DNA of 64,000 nt, taken from the NCBI GenBank assembly GCA_900553595.1, contig USEC01000006.1:3024-67023 (forward strand). Direction: 5' to 3'. Origin of the DNA: an uncultured Prevotella sp. (GTDB taxonomy: Bacteria > Bacteroidota > Bacteroidia > Bacteroidales > Bacteroidaceae). Both the position numbers and the translations under genes were made by a program. Positions 50,393-58,687 of this stretch are shown here, piece by piece. Numbering within the stretch: the stretch's first letter is position 1; each line of letters opens with the position of its first letter. A model generated the notes under the pieces. It had not been told where the DNA came from and did no database searches. It was given only the letters and a program-made list of their open reading frames with translations.

Positions 50393-50423
50393 CAAAGTTA
50401 CATCTTCATATCCTAACGGCAAA
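50393..50423 (-). promoter_or_regulatory. Promoter of coaW
   Basis: Minus strand: TTTG at 50420-50423, 19-nt spacer, TAACTTTG at 50393-50400; short leader of about 20 nt. Confidence 0.78.
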
Positions 50424-50511
50424 GAAAGCCAACCTGTTTTTGCCTTGCCGCCATTCACAAATTCATGCAACCAGAAGTTCTTCACGATGAAAGTCCGTGT
50501 AAATCATGGGC

Positions 50512-51246
50512 TTAACGGTAAATGAAGTATCTTGCATTGCGCCCGTTGCAGAAACGCTCCACGAGTTGCACAATAAGCTGTGCCGTGGCACGCACCGTCT
50601 CCTCATTGCCGTCATATCCATTGACAAGAGCCACAAGCCGCCGGGTAGCGAGTCCCATCTTCGTGCGCTCGTTGTCACTCGTAGGAGTGCCCACGCCTCC
50701 AATGGCATCGCGATAGACGGGCAGTCCGGCGATGTTGAGCATACCGCGCCCTATGCCCTCATACGGTTCTCCCTCACGCCCCACTCCAAGCGAAAGCGTG
50801 TCGCCGCTGAACTTCTCGGCATCGAATCCGCCAATGCTGTAGCCGTAAGTAATGCTTGCAAGGTTTATCAAATCGACAAGCGTGTCAATCTGATAGAGCT
50901 GCTTTCCCTGCAAGACGCGCCTTATAAGGGCCTCCGACGACGGACGATAGCGCGACGGATCCTTGCCGCACGCCTTATAGACACGCCTCGTTGCAGCAAT
51001 GGCACTGATGTCCTTCACCGTATCGGTGGTAAGAGTCTGCCGGAATTTTTCACACTGCTCATCTATCAGTTTCCACAACTCCTCCGAGTAAGCGGAGTTC
51101 TCCACATCGGCCTCAACACATGCTCCGACGAACGACGGGCACACCGTCTCTATCTTGTCTTCAACTATTATTTCCACGTTCCGATTATCTTTTTTCTTAA
51201 GACTTGTTTCCGTTTTCTCTCTTTCAGAACAGCGACAGCTGCTCAT
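50512..51246 (-). CDS. B3/B4 tRNA-binding domain protein (PheT-like editing domain)
   Basis: 244 residues. A free-standing B3/B4 domain like that in the beta subunit of phenylalanyl-tRNA synthetase: RRVYKACGKDPSRYRPSSEALIRRVL, LYQIDTLVDLINLASITYGYSIGGFD and DNERTKMGLATRRLVALVNGYD. Such proteins may edit mischarged tRNAs or bind amino acids; the specific role is unknown. The ATG at 51246 overlaps the ligA 3' end by 23 bp; a GTG about 24 codons further in is an alternative start. Confidence 0.82.
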   Translation of the reverse strand: MSSCRCSEREKTETSLKKKDNRNVEIIVEDKIETVCPSFVGACVEADVENSAYSEELWKLIDEQCEKFRQTLTTDTVKDISAIAATRRVYKACGKDPSRYRPSSEALIRRVLQGKQLYQIDTLVDLINLASITYGYSIGGFDAEKFSGDTLSLGVGREGEPYEGIGRGMLNIAGLPVYRDAIGGVGTPTSDNERTKMGLATRRLVALVNGYDGNEETVRATAQLIVQLVERFCNGRNARYFIYR

Positions 51247-53317
51247 TAGGCTTTTTCCGCGGTGCTTCTTCCGGCGAACTCTCCGCCTTCGGAGTTGCCT
51301 CTGGAAGAGAAGCAGAAGCTGAATTTATCATTTCCAGGAATCTGTCCTCATCCATTATCTCCACTCCCAGTTTCTCAGCCTTTTGCAGTTTCGACGGTCC
51401 CATGTTGTCGCCGGCAAGCACAAACGAGGTCTTGCCGCTTATGGAACCCACATTCTTGCCTCCGTTCCGCTCAATCATTTCTTTGTATTCGTCGCGGCTA
51501 TGATACTTGAACACGCCGCTTATGACGATGCTCTTGCCCGAAAGCACATCCGACCCTGCCGCTTCCGCACCCTTGTCTATGCTCATCTGCAAGCCGTATG
51601 CCCGCAGACGCTCCACAATACGGCGGTTGTCCTCGTTGCGGAAATAAGACATTATGCTGTTGGCAATGACTTCGCCCACTCCTTCTATATCAAGAAGCTG
51701 CTCCAGAGTGGCACCCATGAGCGAGTCGATGTCGCCGAAATGCCGTGCTATAAGTCTTGCCGAAGTCTCGCCCACGAAACGTATTCCGAGTGCGAACAGC
51801 ACACGTTCGAACGGCACCTGACGACTGTCGGCGATGGCTTTCACCACTTTCTGAGCCGAACGCAGTCTGTTTCCGCCGGCATTTATGTCTTCCACGCGTA
51901 TGTCATACAGGTCGGCAATGTTCTTTATAAGTCCCCGACGGTAGTACTCATCCACCGTTTCCGGACCGAGCGAATCGATGTTCATAGCCTTGCGTGCGAT
52001 GAAATGCTCTATACGCCCCTTTATCTGCGGCGGACACCCGGTGTCGTTGGGGCAGTAATGAGCCGCCTCACCCTCGTAGCGCACCAGTTCGGCACCACAT
52101 TCCGGGCAATGCGTGATGAAATGCACGGGCTGTGCGCCGGCAGGACGCTTCTCCGTAGCCACACCGACAATCTTCGGAATTATCTCACCGCCCTTTTCCA
52201 CATAGACGAAATCGCCTATGTGTAGGTCGAAACTCTTTATGAAGTCTTCGTTGTTGAGCGTAGCCCTCTTCACCAAAGTGCCTGCCAACTGCACGGGGTC
52301 CATATTTGCCACGGGCGTGACGGCACCCGTGCGCCCCACCTGGTAGGTCACCTCGCAGAGTCGTGTGCATGCCCTTTCGGCCTTGAACTTGTAGGCGATG
52401 GCCCATCGCGGACTCTTCGCCGTATAGCCCAGACTGCGCTGCTGGCGCAGGGAGTTCACTTTAAGCACAATGCCATCGGTGGCAACGGGAAGGTTCTTGC
52501 GCTCCGTGTCCCAATAGTTTATGTAGTCGAAAATTTCCTGAAGGGTCTTCACCTTCTTCATACCCTCGCTTATCTTGAATCCCCATCGGGCTGCTGCCTG
52601 CAGGTTTTCGTAGTGGCATTCCGACGGAAGTTCCTCTCCAAGCAGATAATACAGATAGCTGTCGAGATGCCGGCTCGCCACAAGGCGTGAGTTCTGGCTC
52701 TTCAACGTGCCGCTTGCAGCATTGCGCGGATTGGCGAACAGCGGTTCTTCGGCAGCCTCCCGCTCGGCGTTCAGCTTCTCAAACACCTTCCACGGCATGA
52801 GTATCTCGCCTCTTATTTCAAACTCCTTAGGGTAGCCTTCGCCTTTCAGCACAAGCGGTATGCAGCGTATGGTCTTGACATTGGCTGTCACATCGTCGCC
52901 ATGCACGCCGTCGCCGCGCGTCACGCCGCGCACGAGTTTGCCGTCGATGTATGTCAGCGAAATGGACAATCCGTCGTACTTCATTTCGCAACACACCTCA
53001 AAGGGTTCGCCGTTGAGTCCGCGGCTCACACTGTCGTACCATGCAGCCACATCCTGCTCATTATAGGTGTTGGCAAGAGAGAGCATGGGATACTTGTGCG
53101 CCACCTGCGTAAACTCCTGATTCAGGTCGCTGCCCACGCGCTGTGTCGGCGAGTTGGCATCGTACAGTTCTGGATGACGGGCTTCAAGCTGCTGAAGTTC
53201 GTGCATGAGCATGTCGAACTCCTGGTCGGAGATTTCCGGCTGGTTGAGCACATAATACTTATAATTGTGCTCATGCAACATTTGGCGCAAATATATGATA
53301 CGTTCTTTTTCGTCCAT
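51224..53317 (-). CDS. ligA: NAD-dependent DNA ligase
   Basis: 697 residues. Ia domain, adenylation domain with AMP-accepting Lys113 (KYDGLSIS), OB-fold, a four-Cys zinc finger (CPECGAEL...CPNDTGCPP), helix-hairpin-helix repeats, and a BRCT domain (about 595-670: SDVLSGKSIVISGVF). Low-complexity C-terminal tail with PNEQLSLF. Seals nicks in replication and repair. In a minus-strand group with the COG2509 gene upstream (21 bp) and the B3/B4 gene downstream (overlapping). Confidence 0.97.
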   Translation of the reverse strand: MDEKERIIYLRQMLHEHNYKYYVLNQPEISDQEFDMLMHELQQLEARHPELYDANSPTQRVGSDLNQEFTQVAHKYPMLSLANTYNEQDVAAWYDSVSRGLNGEPFEVCCEMKYDGLSISLTYIDGKLVRGVTRGDGVHGDDVTANVKTIRCIPLVLKGEGYPKEFEIRGEILMPWKVFEKLNAEREAAEEPLFANPRNAASGTLKSQNSRLVASRHLDSYLYYLLGEELPSECHYENLQAAARWGFKISEGMKKVKTLQEIFDYINYWDTERKNLPVATDGIVLKVNSLRQQRSLGYTAKSPRWAIAYKFKAERACTRLCEVTYQVGRTGAVTPVANMDPVQLAGTLVKRATLNNEDFIKSFDLHIGDFVYVEKGGEIIPKIVGVATEKRPAGAQPVHFITHCPECGAELVRYEGEAAHYCPNDTGCPPQIKGRIEHFIARKAMNIDSLGPETVDEYYRRGLIKNIADLYDIRVEDINAGGNRLRSAQKVVKAIADSRQVPFERVLFALGIRFVGETSARLIARHFGDIDSLMGATLEQLLDIEGVGEVIANSIMSYFRNEDNRRIVERLRAYGLQMSIDKGAEAAGSDVLSGKSIVISGVFKYHSRDEYKEMIERNGGKNVGSISGKTSFVLAGDNMGPSKLQKAEKLGVEIMDEDRFLEMINSASASLPEATPKAESSPEEAPRKKPNEQLSLF

Positions 53318-53338
53318 TACATTGTTTTTTTACCTATT

Positions 53339-54913
53339 TTAATTTGCCTCCCGATAAGCGGCGCACATGTCGGCACAACGCTCGCCATCGACACCCGCCG
53401 ACACTATTCCGCCGGCATATCCGGCCCCTTCGCCACACGGGAAAAGTCCGCGAAGGGCGACATGCTGCAAAGTCTCGCGGTCGCGCAGTATTCTCACCGG
53501 CGACGACGTGCGTGTCTCCGTGGCGATGAGTACGGCTTCGTTGGTGAGGAATCCGTGGCTCATCTTGCCGAACTTACGGAATCCTTCCTGCAAACGCTTG
53601 CCCACAAACGACGGCAACCAGAAGTGAAGCGGCGACGAAATGAGTCCGGGTGCATAGCTGCTCTTGGGCAAATCGTAGCTCAGACGGTTGTTCACGAAGT
53701 CGGCCATGCGCTGTGCGGGAGCCGTCTGCTTCATGTTGCCCTGCTGCCAGCATGAGCGTTCGAGCTGTTCCTGGAAGTGCATCACGCGCAAGGGGTCGTC
53801 GCTCTCGCCGCCGACATCCTCAGGAAGCGTCTCCACCACCATTCCGCTGTTCGACCACTGTGTGCCCCGGTTGCTCGGACTCATGCCGTTCACCACAATC
53901 TGTTCCTTGTCCGTGGCGGCAGGAATGACGAAACCGCCGGGACACATGCAGAACGAATAGACACCACGCCCGTCCACCTGTGTCACAAAACTGTACTCGG
54001 CTGCCGGCAGATACTTGCCGCGCCCGTCCCTGTTGTGGTACTGTATCTGGTCGATAAGCTGCGAAGGATGCTCCAGGCGCACACCTACGGCTATGCCTTT
54101 CGCCTCAATCTCTATCTTCGCTTCGGCAAGGTAGCGATAAACATCACGCGCCGAATGCCCCGTAGCGAGAATCACGGGGCCACGGAATGTCATCTCCGCA
54201 CCACTGGCAACACCCACCGCCTCAACGCCGACAACCGTGCCGGAGCTGATGAGAAGGCGTGTCATCTTGGTCTGGAAGTGCACCTCGCCTCCACATTTTA
54301 TAATAGTGTTGCGCATGTTCTCAATCACCTTCGGCAACTTGTCGGTGCCGATATGGGGATGGGCGTCGGCAAGAATGGCTGTCGATGCACCATGCTGGCA
54401 GAACACATTGAGAATCTTTTCTATGCTTCCACGTTTCTTCGAGCGCGTATATAGCTTTCCGTCAGAATAGGCTCCTGCCCCTCCCTCGCCGAAACAATAG
54501 TTGCTCTCGGCATCAACTGTCTGTGTCTTCGTGATGTTTGCAAGGTCCTTCTTGCGCTCACGCACATCTTTTCCACGCTCCAGAACTATGGGACGCAGAC
54601 CGAGTTCTATGAGGCGCAGCGAGGCAAACAGTCCGCCAGGACCCTCGCCCACCACTATCACGGCAGGTTTTCCGCTCACATCACCGTAGTCCGTACGCAC
54701 ATACTCCTCGGCTTGCGGAAACTCATTGATGTAGAGCCGCACCTTGAGATTGACGAAGACGGTGCGCTGCCGTGCGTCGATGCTGCGTTTAAGCACCCGC
54801 ACGGCATTGATGGTCCTGATGTCAATGCCCTCCTCGTCGGCCATATAACGGCGTATGTTCTCCTCGTTGGAAGCCACTACGGGCAACACGCGTATCTGAA
54901 ATTCCTTTATCAT
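53339..54913 (-). CDS. NAD(P)/FAD-dependent oxidoreductase, COG2509 family
   Basis: 524 residues from ATG 54913. N-terminal region typical of the family (MIKEFQIRVLPVVASNEENI, then a KRSIDARQRTVFVNLKVRLY segment), dinucleotide-binding VIVVGEGPGGLFASLRL at about 95-110, GEGGAGAYSDGKLYTRSKKRG, ATGHSARDVYRYL, MCPGGFVIPAATD and FPCGEGAGYAGGIVSAGVDG. Widespread, poorly characterised flavoproteins. The ATG is preceded by a -7 box at 54941-54948. Confidence 0.88.
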   Translation of the reverse strand: MIKEFQIRVLPVVASNEENIRRYMADEEGIDIRTINAVRVLKRSIDARQRTVFVNLKVRLYINEFPQAEEYVRTDYGDVSGKPAVIVVGEGPGGLFASLRLIELGLRPIVLERGKDVRERKKDLANITKTQTVDAESNYCFGEGGAGAYSDGKLYTRSKKRGSIEKILNVFCQHGASTAILADAHPHIGTDKLPKVIENMRNTIIKCGGEVHFQTKMTRLLISSGTVVGVEAVGVASGAEMTFRGPVILATGHSARDVYRYLAEAKIEIEAKGIAVGVRLEHPSQLIDQIQYHNRDGRGKYLPAAEYSFVTQVDGRGVYSFCMCPGGFVIPAATDKEQIVVNGMSPSNRGTQWSNSGMVVETLPEDVGGESDDPLRVMHFQEQLERSCWQQGNMKQTAPAQRMADFVNNRLSYDLPKSSYAPGLISSPLHFWLPSFVGKRLQEGFRKFGKMSHGFLTNEAVLIATETRTSSPVRILRDRETLQHVALRGLFPCGEGAGYAGGIVSAGVDGERCADMCAAYREAN

Positions 54914-54940
54914 ATATACAAAATCATTGCACCAATAATG

Positions 54941-54974
54941 CAAAACTAAATTCTACGACACAAAATTAAGCAAA
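54941..54974 (-). promoter_or_regulatory. Putative promoter of the COG2509-ligA-B3/B4 group
   Basis: Minus strand: -7 TAGTTTTG at 54941-54948, TTTG at 54971-54974 (spacer 22 nt). A second TAATTTTG at 54961-54968 may be another start. Leader about 20 nt. Confidence 0.55.
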
Positions 54975-55196
54975 AGGAAGCGAATAACGCCCACCACAGG
55001 CAATAAAAATGTTGTACATGCAAGAAACCCTCCTCCGGCGGCAGCATAGGCAGCACCGCCGGGAAAACCCTCTACCGCGGCACTGGCACAAAATCAGAAT
55101 GTCACACAATTCGGTTCTTTTATGTATTTATGTCACTAAATCCACAGTTCCGGCAACACAAAATTTCGAAGAAGAAAGAAAAAACCGTAGTTTCAA
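54975..55196. other. Gene-free intergenic stretch left of array D
   Basis: No gene found. GC-rich patch around 55025-55085 (CCGGCGG / CCGCCGG complementary pair), followed by AT-rich sequence. Confidence 0.45.
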
Positions 55197-55277
55197 AAAG
55201 AAGCCTTGTTTGCACTCAAAAGAAGCCTTGTTTAGGATGCAAACAAGCCTTGTTTTGAATGCAAAGAAGATGCTTTC
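55197..55277. repeat. 22-bp-period quasi-palindrome array D (3 full units plus 1 degenerate)
   Basis: Units start at 55197, 55219, 55241 (all AAASAAGCCTTGTTT, opposite orientation to arrays B and most of C) and a decayed unit at 55263 (AAAGAAGATGCTTTC), again exactly 22 bp apart. Spacers GCACTCA, AGGATGC, TGAATGC. Unit 3 has perfect palindromic arms (AAACAAG/CTTGTTT). Located between divergent genes. Confidence 0.9.
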
Positions 55278-55887
55278 ATTTTGTCATCAAGCCTTTTGCT
55301 GAAACCGACGGTATTTGCCTTTGCCACATAATCTGTTAGCACTGCCTTGACACGTTTCTGACATTAGAATGCAAGGAAATCCCTTTAACGATGAGAAAAC
55401 AAGCAATATCCGACGATATTTTGCCGGACCGAACATTTTAACATAAGAAGAGATTTTTTTATAACACTTTTATCCCTTTTTATTTCATTTGTTAGTATAT
55501 TTGCAACTGTCATAATATACAATTAAAAAAACGAATAAATGTTGTCCGGTGCTACAGCAGCACCCAAAGGGAATATATAAAAGTCGTTTTTGACTTTTAG
55601 CGTTTTCAAAGGTCTAATAAAAAGAAAGACAAATGGGAACAATGCATAAGTATCCCGGACTGGACGACAAATGAAAATAGGACAAGGGATGTTATGAAAG
55701 AACAGAAGTTTCACCGGGCATTCAGGATTGCCACCAAGGGACGGACGAACAGACAGGCAAACAATAGAAAAAGAAACATGGACCAATCCGTTTTCTGAAC
55801 ATGCATGCCGCCGCCATGAGAGACTTCGACAAGAGAAGATAGTTATGACAGATAGGTAAAAGCAAAAAATCAAGTAAAAAAGATAAA
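55278..55887 (+). promoter_or_regulatory. Promoter and long leader of the DUF3575 envelope operon
   Basis: -7 box TATATTTG at 55496-55503, then about 380 nt without a supported gene before ATG 55888. The leader has two clear hairpins: GGTGCT/AGCACC (55548-55553 / 55559-55564) and AAAAGTC/GACTTTT (55579-55585 / 55592-55598). It may carry regulatory RNA or a small RNA; no riboswitch class recognised. Confidence 0.5.
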
Positions 55888-56457
55888 ATGATTTCGTTTT
55901 TAAAGAGAATCACCGGAAAAGGCATCGCGGCTTTTTCCATGGCAATATTGGCAGGCTACTGCAACACGGCCTCAGCACAACGGATTGCCTTGAAGACCAA
56001 TGCCCTGTACTGGGCAACCGCATCTCCAAACATCGGACTTGAATTAAGGATAAACCGTCACATCACATTCGACTTCGATGCCACCTACAACAACATCACA
56101 ATAGGCAAATACGACTCACAGGTGAGAATGTTCACGCCGGAAATGCGCTACTGGTTCAGCGCACGACCACAGGCAGGACACTTCGTGGGACTCACTGGTA
56201 TCGCCACCAACTACAACATGACCATAGACAAAAAGACACATGACGGCGACCTCTTCGGCGGCGGATTCTCCTACGGCTACAGTTTCGTGTTGGGAGAACA
56301 CTGGAGCCTTGAAACGACAATAGGTGCCGGATTCGTCTATCGCCACGAACTGGAATACCGGCTGGACAGCGACTACCGGCTGGAAAAGGCAAACATTCAT
56401 AAATGGCAGCCATTCCCGTTGAAAGCGGGAATAAGCTTCGTCTATATCATAAAATAA
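55888..56457 (+). CDS. DUF3575 outer-membrane protein
   Basis: 189 residues. Start MISFLKRITGKGIAAFSMAI leads into a signal peptide cut after ASAQ near 31. Mature part begins RIALKTNALYWATASPNIGLELRI, the DUF3575 signature, and continues with alternating hydrophobic strands ending FPLKAGISFVYIIK, a single small beta-barrel. DUF3575 genes often sit in fimbrial or OmpA-like surface operons of Bacteroidales. First gene of a three-gene operon; the next gene starts 132 bp later. Confidence 0.85.
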   Translation: MISFLKRITGKGIAAFSMAILAGYCNTASAQRIALKTNALYWATASPNIGLELRINRHITFDFDATYNNITIGKYDSQVRMFTPEMRYWFSARPQAGHFVGLTGIATNYNMTIDKKTHDGDLFGGGFSYGYSFVLGEHWSLETTIGAGFVYRHELEYRLDSDYRLEKANIHKWQPFPLKAGISFVYIIK

Positions 56458-56588
56458 CGACAACCGGGAGCAGGGACACCGCCATACGGCTACACCGCAC
56501 AGACGCCCTGCACAAGAACAAGAAACCGTAAAAATCAAGATTCACAGAAATGACTATTCCGGGAAACAAAGAAAACAAGCCTGGCACA

Positions 56589-58676
56589 ATGCGACACAAC
56601 CTCCTGTACACTGCAAGACGGGTGTGTGCAGCACTGATAATGATAGTTGCAGGCTTTGCATCAACAGCAAACGCACAGGAAGTGATAAGACTCAGCGGCA
56701 CCGTCCTGTCGAAGGACAGCAACGAACCGCTCATTGGCGTAAACATATCTGACGCCAACACCAAACGCGCACTCGCCGCGACCGACGCCGACGGAAAATT
56801 CGCCTTCAACGTATATTCCAACGCAACACTGCGATTCAGCATGGTGGGAATAAAGCCGAAGAACGTGAAACTGAAGAACGGACAGACCAATATCACCGTG
56901 CGACTCGAAGAGGACGACATCTCGCTCAAAGAAATCGTGGTGCAGACAAAGCGCATAACCGACAAGATTCTGCCCGAAGCCACCGACATCTTAGTGAAAG
57001 GCAACTACCTGCACATCTCAACACGAGTGAGGGTGCCACGCGAAATGTTCGCACACGACACACGACTCGTGGTGCAGCCCGTGCTCAACAACGTGACACG
57101 CGGCAAACAGACACTGATGCGCCCCATGGTGTATGACGCAAAGGAATACCACAAGACACAAAACCGCATGTACGACTTCGACATGAACGACAGCACAAGC
57201 GGCGACCCGCTCGCAAAATACGTGACGGTGAAAAGCAAAGAAACACGGGAAAAAGGACGCACCAACGACATCATAGGCTACAACGACTCCATCTATATGG
57301 ACAATGTGAAGGACGACTATTCGTGCGATGTGTATATGGCAATAGAGGACTACACACACATTCTCTACCGCGACACCACCATCATAGCTAAAGGCACGGT
57401 GAACCCGCTGCGATGGCTCGACTATTCGTTCACGACCCAAGATCTGACAGACCCGCGCTTCCTGCCGAAGCAGGAGAAACAGCTGCGCAACACTACTGGT
57501 GAGATAAATCTACGGTTCCTCATAGATAAGGCGGAGTTCGACGCTGCCAATGCACAGAACGCCGAAGAGATAGAAAAGCTGCGCCGGCAGATTGAAGGCA
57601 TTGCCACTTCGGAAGGAGCATCGATACAGTCGCTCACACTTAAAGGCACTTCATCGCCCGACGGCAAGTATGAGGGCAACCTGAAACTGGCAAAACGACG
57701 TATGGGTTTCGCGTCAAACTACATACGCTCGCTCATGCCGGAGAACCTGCGACGCTCCATAAGCTTCGACAGCGACGCCAAGGTGGCTTCGTGGAACGAT
57801 GTGGCAGCACTGCTGCGCAAGGACAGCCTCGACACTGAGGCAAACCAAGTGGAGAACACAATAAAGCGCAGTAGAAACATAAACGACCAAAGCCGGGCTA
57901 TGCGCCACCTGCCGTTCTACAAGACACTTCTCATGACCAAGTATCTGCCGCAACTGCGCCGCGTGGACTACACCCTCAATTACGCGATTTACCGCGAACT
58001 GACACGCGACGAAATACTCGCCCTTTACAAGAAGGACCGCAAACAACTTTCACGCTTCGAGTTCTACACCCTGTACTCGACAGAAACCGACAAGAACAGG
58101 CGTGAGCAGTATATGCGCGAAGCCCTTGAGGTGTATCCGTCGTTCATGGCGGCAGCCAACGACCTGTCGGCAAGCCTGACAAGCCGCGGAGCATCCGACG
58201 AGACACTGCTTGAAAACTTTGTCGGCGAGAGCGCACCACGCGAAGTGAACTGCAACCAGATGGTAGCCCTGCTCAATTCGGGACACTACACAAAGGCCGA
58301 CTCCGTGGCGGCATTCATAACAAAGGACAAAGACACCGAACTACTGATAGCCGTAAACAACGTGCTCAACGGACGCCTTGACGACTACAGGGTTGTAGCC
58401 GCCACCAGTCCGCGCAACGAATGCTGTCTGCTGCTCGCCATGAAGAAAAACGAAGAAGCGATGAAGCTGGCAAAGCAACTGCCCGACGACGAAGCACTCA
58501 CCCACTACATGCGTGCCATCTGCCTCAACCGGCTCAACGATGCAGTGGGGGCTTACGATGAACTGAAGGAGGCTTTCAAACTCGACCCGTCGCTCAAGAG
58601 TGTGGCACACATTGACGGCGATGTGAACAACCTGTTGCTCGACGAAGAGAAGAACAACAAACAGACAAAGAATTAA
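56589..58676 (+). CDS. Surface protein: CarboxypepD_reg-like, OmpA-like SPDG segment and helical repeats
   Basis: 695 residues from ATG 56589, which opens a signal peptide ending STANAQ. Next is a carboxypeptidase-regulatory-like beta domain (about 32-120: LSGTVLSKDSNEPLIGVNISDANTKRAL), a beta region (to about 320), a segment with the LKGTSSPDGKYEGNLKLAKRR pattern resembling the OmpA-like peptidoglycan-binding region (about 330-400), then helical TPR-like repeats to the C-terminus (YPSFMAAANDL, LNDAVGAYDELKEAFKLDP). No catalytic motif. Resembles accessory proteins near DUF3575/DUF3868 fimbrial loci; exact role unknown. Ends 12 bp before the barrel gene. Confidence 0.72.
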   Translation: MRHNLLYTARRVCAALIMIVAGFASTANAQEVIRLSGTVLSKDSNEPLIGVNISDANTKRALAATDADGKFAFNVYSNATLRFSMVGIKPKNVKLKNGQTNITVRLEEDDISLKEIVVQTKRITDKILPEATDILVKGNYLHISTRVRVPREMFAHDTRLVVQPVLNNVTRGKQTLMRPMVYDAKEYHKTQNRMYDFDMNDSTSGDPLAKYVTVKSKETREKGRTNDIIGYNDSIYMDNVKDDYSCDVYMAIEDYTHILYRDTTIIAKGTVNPLRWLDYSFTTQDLTDPRFLPKQEKQLRNTTGEINLRFLIDKAEFDAANAQNAEEIEKLRRQIEGIATSEGASIQSLTLKGTSSPDGKYEGNLKLAKRRMGFASNYIRSLMPENLRRSISFDSDAKVASWNDVAALLRKDSLDTEANQVENTIKRSRNINDQSRAMRHLPFYKTLLMTKYLPQLRRVDYTLNYAIYRELTRDEILALYKKDRKQLSRFEFYTLYSTETDKNRREQYMREALEVYPSFMAAANDLSASLTSRGASDETLLENFVGESAPREVNCNQMVALLNSGHYTKADSVAAFITKDKDTELLIAVNNVLNGRLDDYRVVAATSPRNECCLLLAMKKNEEAMKLAKQLPDDEALTHYMRAICLNRLNDAVGAYDELKEAFKLDPSLKSVAHIDGDVNNLLLDEEKNNKQTKN

Positions 58677-58687
58677 AGAGCAGAAAA

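Noticed and set aside
55523..55873. 116-codon minus-strand frame in the leader of the envelope operon
   Set aside because: Low-complexity Phe/Leu/Cys-rich translation without promoter or family; probably chance.
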